Counted from the first letter of the stretch, positions 1-4,981 are shown. The stretch is DNA of 5,936 bases from Bacteroidales bacterium Bact_16 (GCA_001602885.1 LUZH01000019.1:1-5936), one strand, 5' to 3'. Notes: generated by a model not told the origin, from the letters alone. Numbers and translations are program-made.

Positions 1-170
1 CTGTCCTTCTCGGCCGCCAATTTGTCAGAAAGCTCGGCGACCTGCGCACGCAGGGCGTCGTCTTTCTTGTCTTCCTTTTTCTGCTTCTTCTTGGGTTCTT
101 CCGCCTTGGGAGCCGTCTCTACCGGCTCTTCCACCTGCGGATCCATCTTCTTATCTTTCTTATCTGACAT
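1..170 (-). CDS. grpE: Probable GrpE, nucleotide exchange factor of DnaK (N-terminal part only)
   Basis: The gene runs off the left edge, so only the first 56 residues are visible, starting at the ATG at 168-170. The protein opens MSDKKDKKMD, followed by an extremely charged Lys/Glu-rich stretch (residues 1-39). It then enters a heptad-like helix with ALRAQVAELSDKLAAEKD at residues 39-56. This pattern, a disordered charged tail leading into a coiled coil with an ELS-KLAAEKD signature, is what Bacteroidota GrpE proteins show just before their conserved AEFDNYRKR region. GrpE is a cytoplasmic homodimer that releases ADP from DnaK during protein folding and heat shock. The diagnostic region lies outside the window, so the call rests on the N-terminal signature; another coiled-coil protein is possible. 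In this phylum dnaJ often follows grpE. The 62-base leader holds several inverted repeats that may regulate it. Confidence 0.72.
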   Translation of the reverse strand, partial: MSDKKDKKMDPQVEEPVETAPKAEEPKKKQKKEDKKDDALRAQVAELSDKLAAEKD

Positions 171-181
171 AATTCGAATCT

Positions 182-211
182 ATTTGCTTCTTGTGAAAGC
201 AAATCATTTGC
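182..211 (-). repeat. Three alternating copies of a 6-base arm in the grpE leader (two mutually exclusive hairpins)
   Basis: On the plus strand ATTTGC occurs at 182-187, its complement GCAAAT at 199-204, and ATTTGC again at 206-211. The middle copy can pair with the right one (6+1+6, 199-211). It can also pair with the left one as a longer perfect 8-base stem (182-189 with 197-204, 7-base loop). The left stem ends 11 bases upstream of the grpE ATG. The pairing is seen directly; any regulatory role, either as operator half-sites in DNA or as a switching leader RNA, is inference. Confidence 0.5.
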
Positions 212-214
212 CAA

Positions 215-227
215 TGACAGAATGTCA
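215..227. promoter_or_regulatory. Perfect inverted repeat TGACA-N3-TGTCA upstream of grpE
   Basis: The site reads TGACAGAATGTCA on the plus strand, a perfect 5+3+5 inverted repeat. It lies 5 bases beyond the pncA stop and about 45 bases upstream of the grpE start, where an upstream promoter element or operator would sit. No good TAnnTTTG box was found downstream of it; the nearest is a degenerate ATGATTTG at 201-208 on the minus strand. It may therefore be an operator or part of a non-standard (heat-shock-type) promoter for grpE. That role is inferred. Confidence 0.35.
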
Positions 228-232
228 CGGAC

Positions 233-778
233 TTACTTCCGGTACTCCTGGATGCCGTTCTCAGCCATGAAGGCCTTGACGGTGTCGTAGCTCGCGAACT
301 TGGCGGTGCCGTCGAGGTAGACCTTCACGCCGAAGCCGATCTGGCGACTGATGGCGTAGAGGTTCTTGAGCGACTCGAGCACGCAGTATTCGGCCGCGAT
401 GCCGCAGATCACCACTTCGTCGCCGGGGGCGAAAAGGTCCTGATGGTCAGGGTCGAAGCCCACGAATGCGCCGTACTCTTCCGGACCCTGCACGCAGCCC
501 TTCAGGATGAAGCGCGTCTTCTCCTCGGGGAGGTCGGACAGCACGCTCTCGTCGAGCGCGGCGCCGGCCGTGTGGTGCACGCAGTGCACGGGCCACGGCC
601 CGCCCTGCGCCTGGAAGGAGCAGTGGTTGACCGGATGCCAGTCCAGCGTGAAATAGACGAGGTCGAAATGGTCCTTGACTTCGTTGATGGCCGGGAGCAC
701 CTGGGTGGCGCCGGGAACGGTCAGGGAACCATAGATGAAATCTTTCTGCAGGTCGATGATTAAAAGAATGTTGCGCAT
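233..778 (-). CDS. pncA: Nicotinamidase (isochorismatase-like hydrolase)
   Basis: This 181-residue cytoplasmic enzyme is predicted to hydrolyse nicotinamide to nicotinate and ammonia, feeding the NAD salvage pathway. The cysteine-hydrolase catalytic triad is visible: D9 in the opening LLIIDLQKDF strand, K93 in FILKG, and C132 in AAEYCV. The metal-binding set is also present: D46 and H48 in LDWHP, and H65 in WPVHCV. The GIAAEYCV loop before the nucleophile is typical of the PncA branch. The length is usual for the family and the protein looks intact. The ATG at 776-778 gives a start directly at the first beta strand, and a consensus promoter lies just upstream. It is divergent from the acyl-lipid operon and followed by grpE on the same strand after 62 bases. 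A related isochorismatase-fold amidase is the only realistic alternative. Confidence 0.92.
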   Translation of the reverse strand: MRNILLIIDLQKDFIYGSLTVPGATQVLPAINEVKDHFDLVYFTLDWHPVNHCSFQAQGGPWPVHCVHHTAGAALDESVLSDLPEEKTRFILKGCVQGPEEYGAFVGFDPDHQDLFAPGDEVVICGIAAEYCVLESLKNLYAISRQIGFGVKVYLDGTAKFASYDTVKAFMAENGIQEYRK

Positions 779-781
779 GGT

Positions 782-793
782 GTAAATATTTAC
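782..793. promoter_or_regulatory. 12-base perfect palindrome at the pncA transcription start
   Basis: GTAAATATTTAC is a perfect palindrome. It lies 3 bases upstream of the pncA ATG and just downstream of the -7 box, so it overlaps the expected transcription start. That is a standard operator position, so a repressor site for pncA is possible. The AT-rich composition makes a chance palindrome fairly likely. Confidence 0.3.
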
Positions 794-797
794 GGCG

Positions 798-829
798 CAA
801 AGTTAAAAAAAACCCGGGGCAATGGCAAA
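798..829 (-). promoter_or_regulatory. Bacteroidota-type promoter of pncA
   Basis: On the minus strand TTTG (826-829) and TAACTTTG (798-805) are separated by 20 bases. This matches the Bacteroidota primary-sigma consensus of a -33 TTTG and a -7 TAnnTTTG. Transcription should start near 792, giving a 5' leader of roughly 14 bases. The -33 box overlaps the left arm and loop of the inverted repeat at 822-838. Confidence 0.75.
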
Positions 830-838
830 ACCTGCCAT
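822..838. promoter_or_regulatory. Perfect 6+5+6 inverted repeat between divergent promoters
   Basis: ATGGCA (822-827) and TGCCAT (833-838) flank a 5-base spacer. The repeat sits between pncA and the acyl-lipid operon and overlaps the -33 position of both promoters: the exact TTTG of pncA at 826-829, and the expected -33 slot of the rightward promoter around 832-836. A dimeric regulator bound here could control both directions. The symmetry is visible; the function is inferred. Confidence 0.45.
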
Positions 839-855
839 AAGAGAACGTTTTTTTA

Positions 856-863
856 TATCTTTG
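856..863 (+). promoter_or_regulatory. -7 box of the acyl-lipid operon promoter
   Basis: TATCTTTG matches TAnnTTTG exactly and lies 30 bases before the GTG start at 894, behind a T-rich tract. At the -33 spacing (about 832-836) there is no TTTG, only part of the TGCCA arm of an inverted repeat. The promoter is therefore either weak or activator-dependent. Confidence 0.6.
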
Positions 864-893
864 TAATCTCTAAGAGCGCACTAACTATACGAC

Positions 894-2723
894 GTGACTG
901 AAAACCGAAAAACGATCATCGAGCTCCCGGAACTACAGAAAGCATTGGGGCTCAAGGGATTGCCGGGCAGACTGATCACCAGGTTTGCCTATCGCCTGTT
1001 GGACCTCGAGGAGGTCAACAGAATCCACAGAAAATACTGCGAGAGCCAGGGTCCCGCCTTTTCCGCCCACGTGCTGGAGGAGGTCGGCGTCCGCTACCAT
1101 ATTCCCGAACAGCAGCTGGACAACATCCCCGCGGAGGGCGCGTTCATCACGGTCTCCAACCACCATTTCGGCAGCGTGGACGGGATGATCCTCAACACGG
1201 TCATCGGCTCCCGCCGTCCGGACTACAAGATCCTGACCACGTTCCTGCTCTCGATGATTCCCTGCCTCAGGGACAGTTTCATCCCCGTGGACAACTTCTC
1301 CGCCGGCGGCGCCCGCAGCGTCTCCGGCATCCGCACGGCGCTCGGCCACCTGGCCGACAAGCGCCCGCTCGGCCTCTTCCCCGCCGGAGAGGTGGCCACC
1401 TGGCAGAGCAGGAAGAACCGCACGGCCCGCGGCCGCAAGCGGGTCGTGGAGGACATCCCCTGGGCCGAGAACATCATCAAGCTCATCCGGCGGTCTGGAC
1501 TGCCGGTGATTCCCGTCTATTTCCAGGGCGAGAATTCCAGGAGTTTCCATATCCTGGGCAAGATCCATCCGCGCCTGCGGACCGTCCGGCTCCCCCACGA
1601 GCTGTTCAACAAGCGGGGCACGACGGTGGAGGTGCGCATCGGCCAGGCCATTTCGGCCGAAGAGATCGCCACGATGGACGTCCCCACGCTGGGCAAGTAC
1701 CTCCGCAACCGCTGCTACGCGCTGGAGGCCCAGTGCCAGGACTGCTGCGGAGGATCCGCAGCCGAGGGCCTGGCACCGCTGGCCGACCCCGTGCCCGCGG
1801 AGCGGGTCCGCGCCGAGATCGAGAACCTGCCGGAGCGGATGTTGTTCGAGCTCGGCGACTACCGCGCCTACCTGATCCGCTCGGACGAAGCCCCCGACAC
1901 GATGCGCGAGCTCTCCCGCCTGCGCGAGGAGACCTTCCGCGCCGTCGGCGAAGGCTGCGGCCAGGCGGAAGACACGGACACCTATGACGCCCACTACCGC
2001 CAGATGATCCTCTGGCACGTCCCCAACCGCGAGATCGTGGGCGCCTACCGGCTCGGCTTCGGCCCGGAGATCCACCGGGACCACCCCGGCCTGTCCGGCT
2101 TCTATTCCGCCACGCTCTACCGCTACGGCGACAAGGCCGAGCCGCTCCTGGCGCGCTCGATGGAGCTCGGCCGCTCGTTCATCATCCAGAAATACCAGCG
2201 AGAGGTCCAGCCGCTCCGGCTCCTGCTGACCGGCCTGGGCGTGAGCACGCTGCAGTGCCCCGACATGGAGTATTTCTCCGGTCCGGTGAGCATCAGCAAC
2301 GCCATCCCGACCTTCTACAAGAGCCTCGCGGTGAGATACATCGAACGCAACTACCCGATGCCGGACGCCGGGCGGATCGCCCGCGCCCCGCATCCTTTCG
2401 TCCCCGATTTCCTCTCCGTCGACCCGGACGCGCTGCTCCGGATTCCCGACAAGAATGTCGACGCCCTGGACCGCCTGCTGCTGGCCCTTTCGGGCGGACG
2501 CTTCCGCCTGCCGGTGCTGGTGCGCAAGTACTTCAGCTGCGGGGCGAAGCTGGTCTGTTTCAACGTGGACCCGGATTTCTGCGACAGCCTGGACGGCCTG
2601 ATCTTCCTGCGCTACAGCGATTTCCCCGAGAACACCCTCAATTCCATCATCCGTGGCCTCCCGGACGACCTGCAGGACAGGATCCGCGAGCGTTTCTACG
2701 GTCCTAAAACCGCCCGGGCCTGA
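894..2723 (+). CDS. Fused LPLAT-GNAT acyltransferase, probable bifunctional amino-acid lipid synthase (OlsF/GlsF type)
   Basis: This 609-residue protein has two acyltransferase halves. Residues about 60-275 form a PlsC-like O-acyltransferase: SNHHFGSVDG (88-97, the NH-x-D catalytic box), FPAGE (162-166, substrate motif) and VIPVYF (205-210). Residues about 318-490 resemble OlsB-type GNAT N-acyltransferases, with WHVPNREIVGAYRLGFG (374-390) and YFSGPVSIS near 460-468. A further C-terminal extension reaches residue 609. Known OlsF proteins carry both activities: the GNAT half N-acylates ornithine or glycine from acyl-ACP, and the LPLAT half adds a second acyl chain to the hydroxyl group. Bacteroides makes glycine lipids with separate glsB and glsA genes. 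Which amino acid is used here cannot be told. The start is GTG: an in-frame TAA at 882-884 blocks anything upstream, and no ATG gives a sensible alternative. The linker holds a small Cys cluster (C274, C281, C284, C285). The stop overlaps the next start. Confidence 0.83.
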   Translation: MTENRKTIIELPELQKALGLKGLPGRLITRFAYRLLDLEEVNRIHRKYCESQGPAFSAHVLEEVGVRYHIPEQQLDNIPAEGAFITVSNHHFGSVDGMILNTVIGSRRPDYKILTTFLLSMIPCLRDSFIPVDNFSAGGARSVSGIRTALGHLADKRPLGLFPAGEVATWQSRKNRTARGRKRVVEDIPWAENIIKLIRRSGLPVIPVYFQGENSRSFHILGKIHPRLRTVRLPHELFNKRGTTVEVRIGQAISAEEIATMDVPTLGKYLRNRCYALEAQCQDCCGGSAAEGLAPLADPVPAERVRAEIENLPERMLFELGDYRAYLIRSDEAPDTMRELSRLREETFRAVGEGCGQAEDTDTYDAHYRQMILWHVPNREIVGAYRLGFGPEIHRDHPGLSGFYSATLYRYGDKAEPLLARSMELGRSFIIQKYQREVQPLRLLLTGLGVSTLQCPDMEYFSGPVSISNAIPTFYKSLAVRYIERNYPMPDAGRIARAPHPFVPDFLSVDPDALLRIPDKNVDALDRLLLALSGGRFRLPVLVRKYFSCGAKLVCFNVDPDFCDSLDGLIFLRYSDFPENTLNSIIRGLPDDLQDRIRERFYGPKTARA

Positions 2724-3355
2724 TGGACAGTCCGCTTTGGGTATATTTGCTGGGCCTCGTGGCGATGGGTGTCTACGGCAGCCGGATCCTGATCCAGTGG
2801 TATCTGTCGGAGAAGCACCACCGCGTGGAGTCGCCGGGCATCTACTGGGTGCTCAGCAGCCTCGGCGCCGTGCTTCTGTATGTCTACGGCTGGCTCCGCA
2901 AGGACCTTTCCATCATCGTCGGCGAGAGCCTCGGCTACTACGTCTACATGTGGAACATCAGCGTGATGGGGCTCTACAAGAAGGTGCCGCGCATCGTGCC
3001 CATCCTGCAGGCCATCTTCCCGCTGGTCATCATCGGGCTCATCATCAAGGATTTCCCCGTGTTCGTGGACACGTTCCTGCACAACGAATATGTCCCCCTG
3101 GGCCTGCTGCTCTTCGGCATCGCGGGCCAGGTCACCTATGAGGTCCGCTCCATCTACCAGCTGGTCTACAGCTACCGCCGCCACCAGTCCATCCTGCCCC
3201 TGGGCCATTGGGTGCTCGCCGTGATCGGCTCGCTGATGATCATCATCTACGGCCTGATCCGCCACGACTGGGTGCTGGCCATCGGCCAGTTCTCCATCTT
3301 CTTCTCCATCCGCAACCTGATGCTCAGCCTGTCCGGCAGCAACGAAAAAGAATAG
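2723..3355 (+). CDS. LAB_N (lipid A biosynthesis N-terminal) domain membrane protein with internal duplication
   Basis: This is a 210-residue integral membrane protein with about seven hydrophobic segments near residues 4-28, 39-58, 63-84, 91-108, 124-148, 158-179 and 182-203. Two LAB_N-like repeats can be aligned without gaps at an offset of 121 residues: P38, W42, G48, Y55, G56, R59, D61 and G67 match P159, W163, G169, Y176, G177, R180, D182 and G188. Repeat 2 keeps the GQ...RN ending (G188-Q189, R197-N198); repeat 1 does not. Three helices, a linker helix and three helices is the layout of SWEET/PQ-loop carriers, the superfamily to which I believe LAB_N has been assigned. The biochemical function is unknown; a lipid-linked or carrier role is plausible. 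The ATG shares one base with the upstream TGA (TGATG), which implies translational coupling with the acyltransferase. Confidence 0.85.
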   Translation: MDSPLWVYLLGLVAMGVYGSRILIQWYLSEKHHRVESPGIYWVLSSLGAVLLYVYGWLRKDLSIIVGESLGYYVYMWNISVMGLYKKVPRIVPILQAIFPLVIIGLIIKDFPVFVDTFLHNEYVPLGLLLFGIAGQVTYEVRSIYQLVYSYRRHQSILPLGHWVLAVIGSLMIIIYGLIRHDWVLAIGQFSIFFSIRNLMLSLSGSNEKE

Positions 3356-3358
3356 ACT

Positions 3359-4288
3359 ATGCAAAAGAAACTGACCGAACGCGTCTCCGCGTGGTTCAAG
3401 GCCCGGCGCAGGATGTATTCCATCTACTGCGAGTTGGGATATGTTCCCTGGCGCAAGTCGGCCAAGGCCCGGGTCCGCAAGCAGGGCGGCACCTATCTGG
3501 GCGGCCGCGAACTCATCCCGTTCATGAACGACGACGCCAAGCGTACGATCTCGCAGCTGGTTTTCCGGCCCGGCTACATGATGCGGGACTATGTCGTCAA
3601 GGGTGACCACGAGCACTATCTGGCGCCGCTCACGGCCCTGCTGGTGTTCTTTTCGGTGTTCACGCTCCTGCTGTCCATCCTGCAGCCGGCCGAGGCCGAG
3701 AAAAGCGTCTTCCAGAAGATCATCGAGAGCACCGACATGGACATCACCATCAAGTCGGACAGCACGGCTACGAGGACGGATACGCTTACCCTGGAGGCCC
3801 GGGCGAACCAGATTGGGAAAACGATCCGCGAGATCGTCGTCCTGGCGCACCTGGATTCCTATCCGGAGAAGGCGGACAAGCCGTGGAAAAAGTCCCTGGC
3901 GGCCTTCGAGAGCAATCTGCGCAGCAAGGGCGTCCAGATGTTCCTGGGCAATTTCCTGTGGCTGTGGCTGCTGCTGTGGGTGATGCTGCGGAAGAAGTAT
4001 CAGATCAGTTTCTCCGGTGCGGCGGCCATCTCGGCGTATATCCTGTGTCAGCTGTGCATCTTCAACATGCTTTGGCTGCTGGTGACGTTCGGCAAGCACC
4101 ACAACCCGAGCCTGCTGTTCTGCGCGATCCTGCTGGTGATCGACTACCACCAGTTGCTGGGGGTCTCCTACAAGAAGGCGGTCAGGCTCACGCTCAAGAC
4201 CGGCCTGCTGTATGTCCTCTACCTCACCCTGCTGATCTTCCTGATCGCCCTGGTCGCTTCCCTGTTCCTGTTCATTCCCGCCAAGTAG
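3359..4288 (+). CDS. DUF3667-like membrane protein of unknown function
   Basis: This is a 309-residue protein starting 3 bases after the previous stop, so it is the third gene of the operon. The segment TISQLVFRPGYMMRDYVVKGDHEHYLAPLTALLVFF (63-98) matches the core pattern of Bacteroidota DUF3667 proteins: a helix, RPGYMxRDY, a short basic or polar turn, then Y-x-x-P running into the first membrane helix. The zinc ribbon (CxxCG) that usually opens this family is absent; the N-terminus is instead a basic, Trp/Tyr-containing region with one Cys (C24). A hydrophilic stretch (109-192) separates the first membrane helix (about 90-108) from a membrane domain with helices near 193-210, 219-243, 250-268 and 281-306. 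It ends shortly after the last helix. No catalytic motif is apparent. The family has no known biochemical role; the context suggests an envelope or lipid-related one. Confidence 0.6.
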   Translation: MQKKLTERVSAWFKARRRMYSIYCELGYVPWRKSAKARVRKQGGTYLGGRELIPFMNDDAKRTISQLVFRPGYMMRDYVVKGDHEHYLAPLTALLVFFSVFTLLLSILQPAEAEKSVFQKIIESTDMDITIKSDSTATRTDTLTLEARANQIGKTIREIVVLAHLDSYPEKADKPWKKSLAAFESNLRSKGVQMFLGNFLWLWLLLWVMLRKKYQISFSGAAAISAYILCQLCIFNMLWLLVTFGKHHNPSLLFCAILLVIDYHQLLGVSYKKAVRLTLKTGLLYVLYLTLLIFLIALVASLFLFIPAK

Positions 4289-4295
4289 CGGCTGA

Positions 4296-4321
4296 CCGGA
4301 CGAGAGCTAGCTTTCGTCCGG
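4296..4321 (+). terminator. Hairpin after the acyl-lipid operon, possible 3' end
   Basis: CCGGACGA (4296-4303) pairs perfectly with TCGTCCGG (4314-4321), and the intervening bases can extend the stem around a central GCTAGC. It starts 8 bases after the stop of the last operon gene. No T-run follows on the plus strand, so it is not a classic intrinsic terminator. It may protect the 3' end or act together with the next hairpin. Confidence 0.4.
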
Positions 4322-4335
4322 GACCCTGCTGCAAC

Positions 4336-4363
4336 AAAAAGCCCCGCAACGATGTTGCGGGGC
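4336..4363 (-). terminator. Intrinsic terminator of the rplS-tRNA-Arg unit (possibly bidirectional)
   Basis: GCCCCGCAAC (4341-4350) and GTTGCGGGGC (4354-4363) form a perfect 10-base stem with a 3-base loop. On the minus strand the stem is followed immediately by five T residues (4340-4336), a canonical intrinsic terminator 28 bases after the tRNA CCA end. On the plus strand the stem is followed by CTTCGTCCTT, a poorer U-tract, so it may also stop rightward transcription from the convergent operon. Confidence 0.85.
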
Positions 4364-4391
4364 CTTCGTCCTTGCAATGTTTCCATTGCTC

Positions 4392-4468
4392 TGGTGACGC
4401 CTGCAGGATTCAAACCTGCGACCTTTTGATCCGTAGTCAAATGCTCTATTCAGCTGAGCTAAGGCGCC
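4392..4468 (-). tRNA. tRNA-Arg(ACG), CCA encoded
   Basis: A complete cloverleaf can be folded. The acceptor is GGCGCCT with AGGCGTC (one G-U pair at 2-71), and the discriminator is A followed by an encoded CCA. The D stem is GCTC/GAGC, the anticodon stem TTTGA/TCAAA and the T stem GCAGG/CCTGC. The anticodon loop CTACGGA gives anticodon ACG (plus-strand 4432-4434), which reads CGN arginine codons once A34 is converted to inosine by TadA. The variable loop is 5 bases. Two near-universal positions are altered together: G19 is A (4450) and C56 is T (4412), so the D-loop/T-loop tertiary contact would be A-U instead of G-C. The gene lies 29 bases downstream of rplS, probably on the same transcript, and ends at a strong terminator. 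Confidence 0.96.
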
Positions 4469-4475
4469 ATTACCA

Positions 4476-4492
4476 ACCGGCGCAAGGCCGGT
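4476..4492 (-). repeat. Small hairpin between rplS and tRNA-Arg
   Basis: ACCGGC (4476-4481) and GCCGGT (4487-4492) form a perfect 6-base stem with a 5-base loop. It lies between the rplS stop and the tRNA 5' end. No T-run follows, so it is unlikely to end transcription. It may mark an RNase processing region that frees the tRNA from the rplS message. Confidence 0.4.
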
Positions 4493-4497
4493 CTATT

Positions 4498-4878
4498 CTA
4501 CTCTGCCGGAGTCTCTTTCACGACACGCTTCGCCTCTTTGATGCGAGCCTTCTTACCAGCCAGGTTGCGGAGGTAGAAGATACGTGCGCGACGGACCTTA
4601 CCGACTTTGTTCAGTTCAATCTTGTCGATTGCGGGAGACTCGTAAGGGAAGATACGCTCCACACCGATGCCGTTGGAAACTTTGCGGATGGTGAAGGTCT
4701 TCGTGTACGGAGTGGAACCACAAATCTGGATCACCACGCCACGGAAGCTCTGGAGTCTTTCCTTGTCGCCTTCCTTGATCCGGTAGGTCACCGTGATGGT
4801 GTCACCGGCCTTGAACTGCGGGTAGGAGGCAGTTTTGTTCGTGTTGAACGACTGCTCTACTAAGTTAATCAAATCCAT
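4498..4878 (-). CDS. rplS: 50S ribosomal protein L19
   Basis: This 126-residue protein of the large ribosomal subunit sits at the interface with the small subunit. The whole length matches L19: a helical N-terminus, FKAGDTITVTYRIKEGDKERLQSFRGVVI (residues about 22-50), GVERIFPYESPAIDKIE (72-88, the most conserved block) and VRRARIFYLRNLAGKKARIKE (94-114), then a short acidic tail. The length is close to the usual 115-130 residues. The start at 4876-4878 gives the expected short N-terminus. A near-perfect promoter lies at 4951-4981, leaving a leader of roughly 65 bases. It stands apart from the rpsP-rimM-trmD genes that accompany it in many other bacteria, and is instead followed by tRNA-Arg. 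Identification is secure. Confidence 0.98.
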   Translation of the reverse strand: MDLINLVEQSFNTNKTASYPQFKAGDTITVTYRIKEGDKERLQSFRGVVIQICGSTPYTKTFTIRKVSNGIGVERIFPYESPAIDKIELNKVGKVRRARIFYLRNLAGKKARIKEAKRVVKETPAE

Positions 4879-4945
4879 AATATGTCAATGCTTACTGAAG
4901 AGGCAGCGTCATCAAACCGTTCGAAGAGAGGCTGCGTTCTTTTGG
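4879..4945 (-). other. 5' leader of rplS
   Basis: About 65 transcribed bases precede the rplS start. A weak stem can be drawn between GCAGC (4903-4907) and GCTGC (4931-4935) with a 23-base loop containing TTCGAA. Ribosomal protein genes often have autoregulatory leaders, but nothing here matches a leader I can name, so this is noted as a leader only. Confidence 0.35.
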
Positions 4946-4950
4946 GATTG

Positions 4951-4981
4951 CAAAGATAGTGACTTTTCTTAATCTTGCAAA
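4951..4981 (-). promoter_or_regulatory. Bacteroidota-type promoter of rplS
   Basis: On the minus strand TTTG (4978-4981), a 19-base spacer and TATCTTTG (4951-4958) give an exact match to the Bacteroidota primary-sigma consensus. Transcription should start near 4945. The region around it is AT-rich in an otherwise GC-rich window. It lies between rplS and the stop of the upstream acyltransferase-like gene, so rplS has its own promoter. Confidence 0.85.

Noticed and set aside
172..179. ATTCGAAT 8-base palindrome just before the grpE ATG
   Set aside because: It is too short and AT-rich to distinguish from chance, with no second copy seen.
22..270. Plus-strand open frame of 82 codons at the left edge
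   Set aside because: It is antisense to the grpE start and its leader; the Ser/Phe-rich product mirrors the Lys/Glu codons of GrpE.
933..2393. Long minus-strand open frame (486 codons) inside the fused acyltransferase
   Set aside because: It lies antisense to a gene with clear catalytic motifs. Its translation is low-complexity, rich in Ala/Gly/Val/Asp/His/Glu, as expected from the complement of GC-rich third positions. It has no recognisable domain.
3950..3990. CTG/TGG-rich repetitive-looking stretch
   Set aside because: It encodes a Trp/Leu-rich membrane helix in the DUF3667-like protein; the repetition follows from codon use.
2696..4150. Long minus-strand open frame (484 codons) across the LAB_N and DUF3667-like genes
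   Set aside because: It is antisense to two well-supported membrane proteins and shows biased Gln/Asp/His/Glu composition typical of the reverse complement of hydrophobic codons. It is a shadow frame.
3883..4863. Plus-strand open frame of 326 codons
   Set aside because: It runs through the end of the DUF3667-like gene, two hairpins, the tRNA and the antisense of rplS, so it cannot be a real gene.
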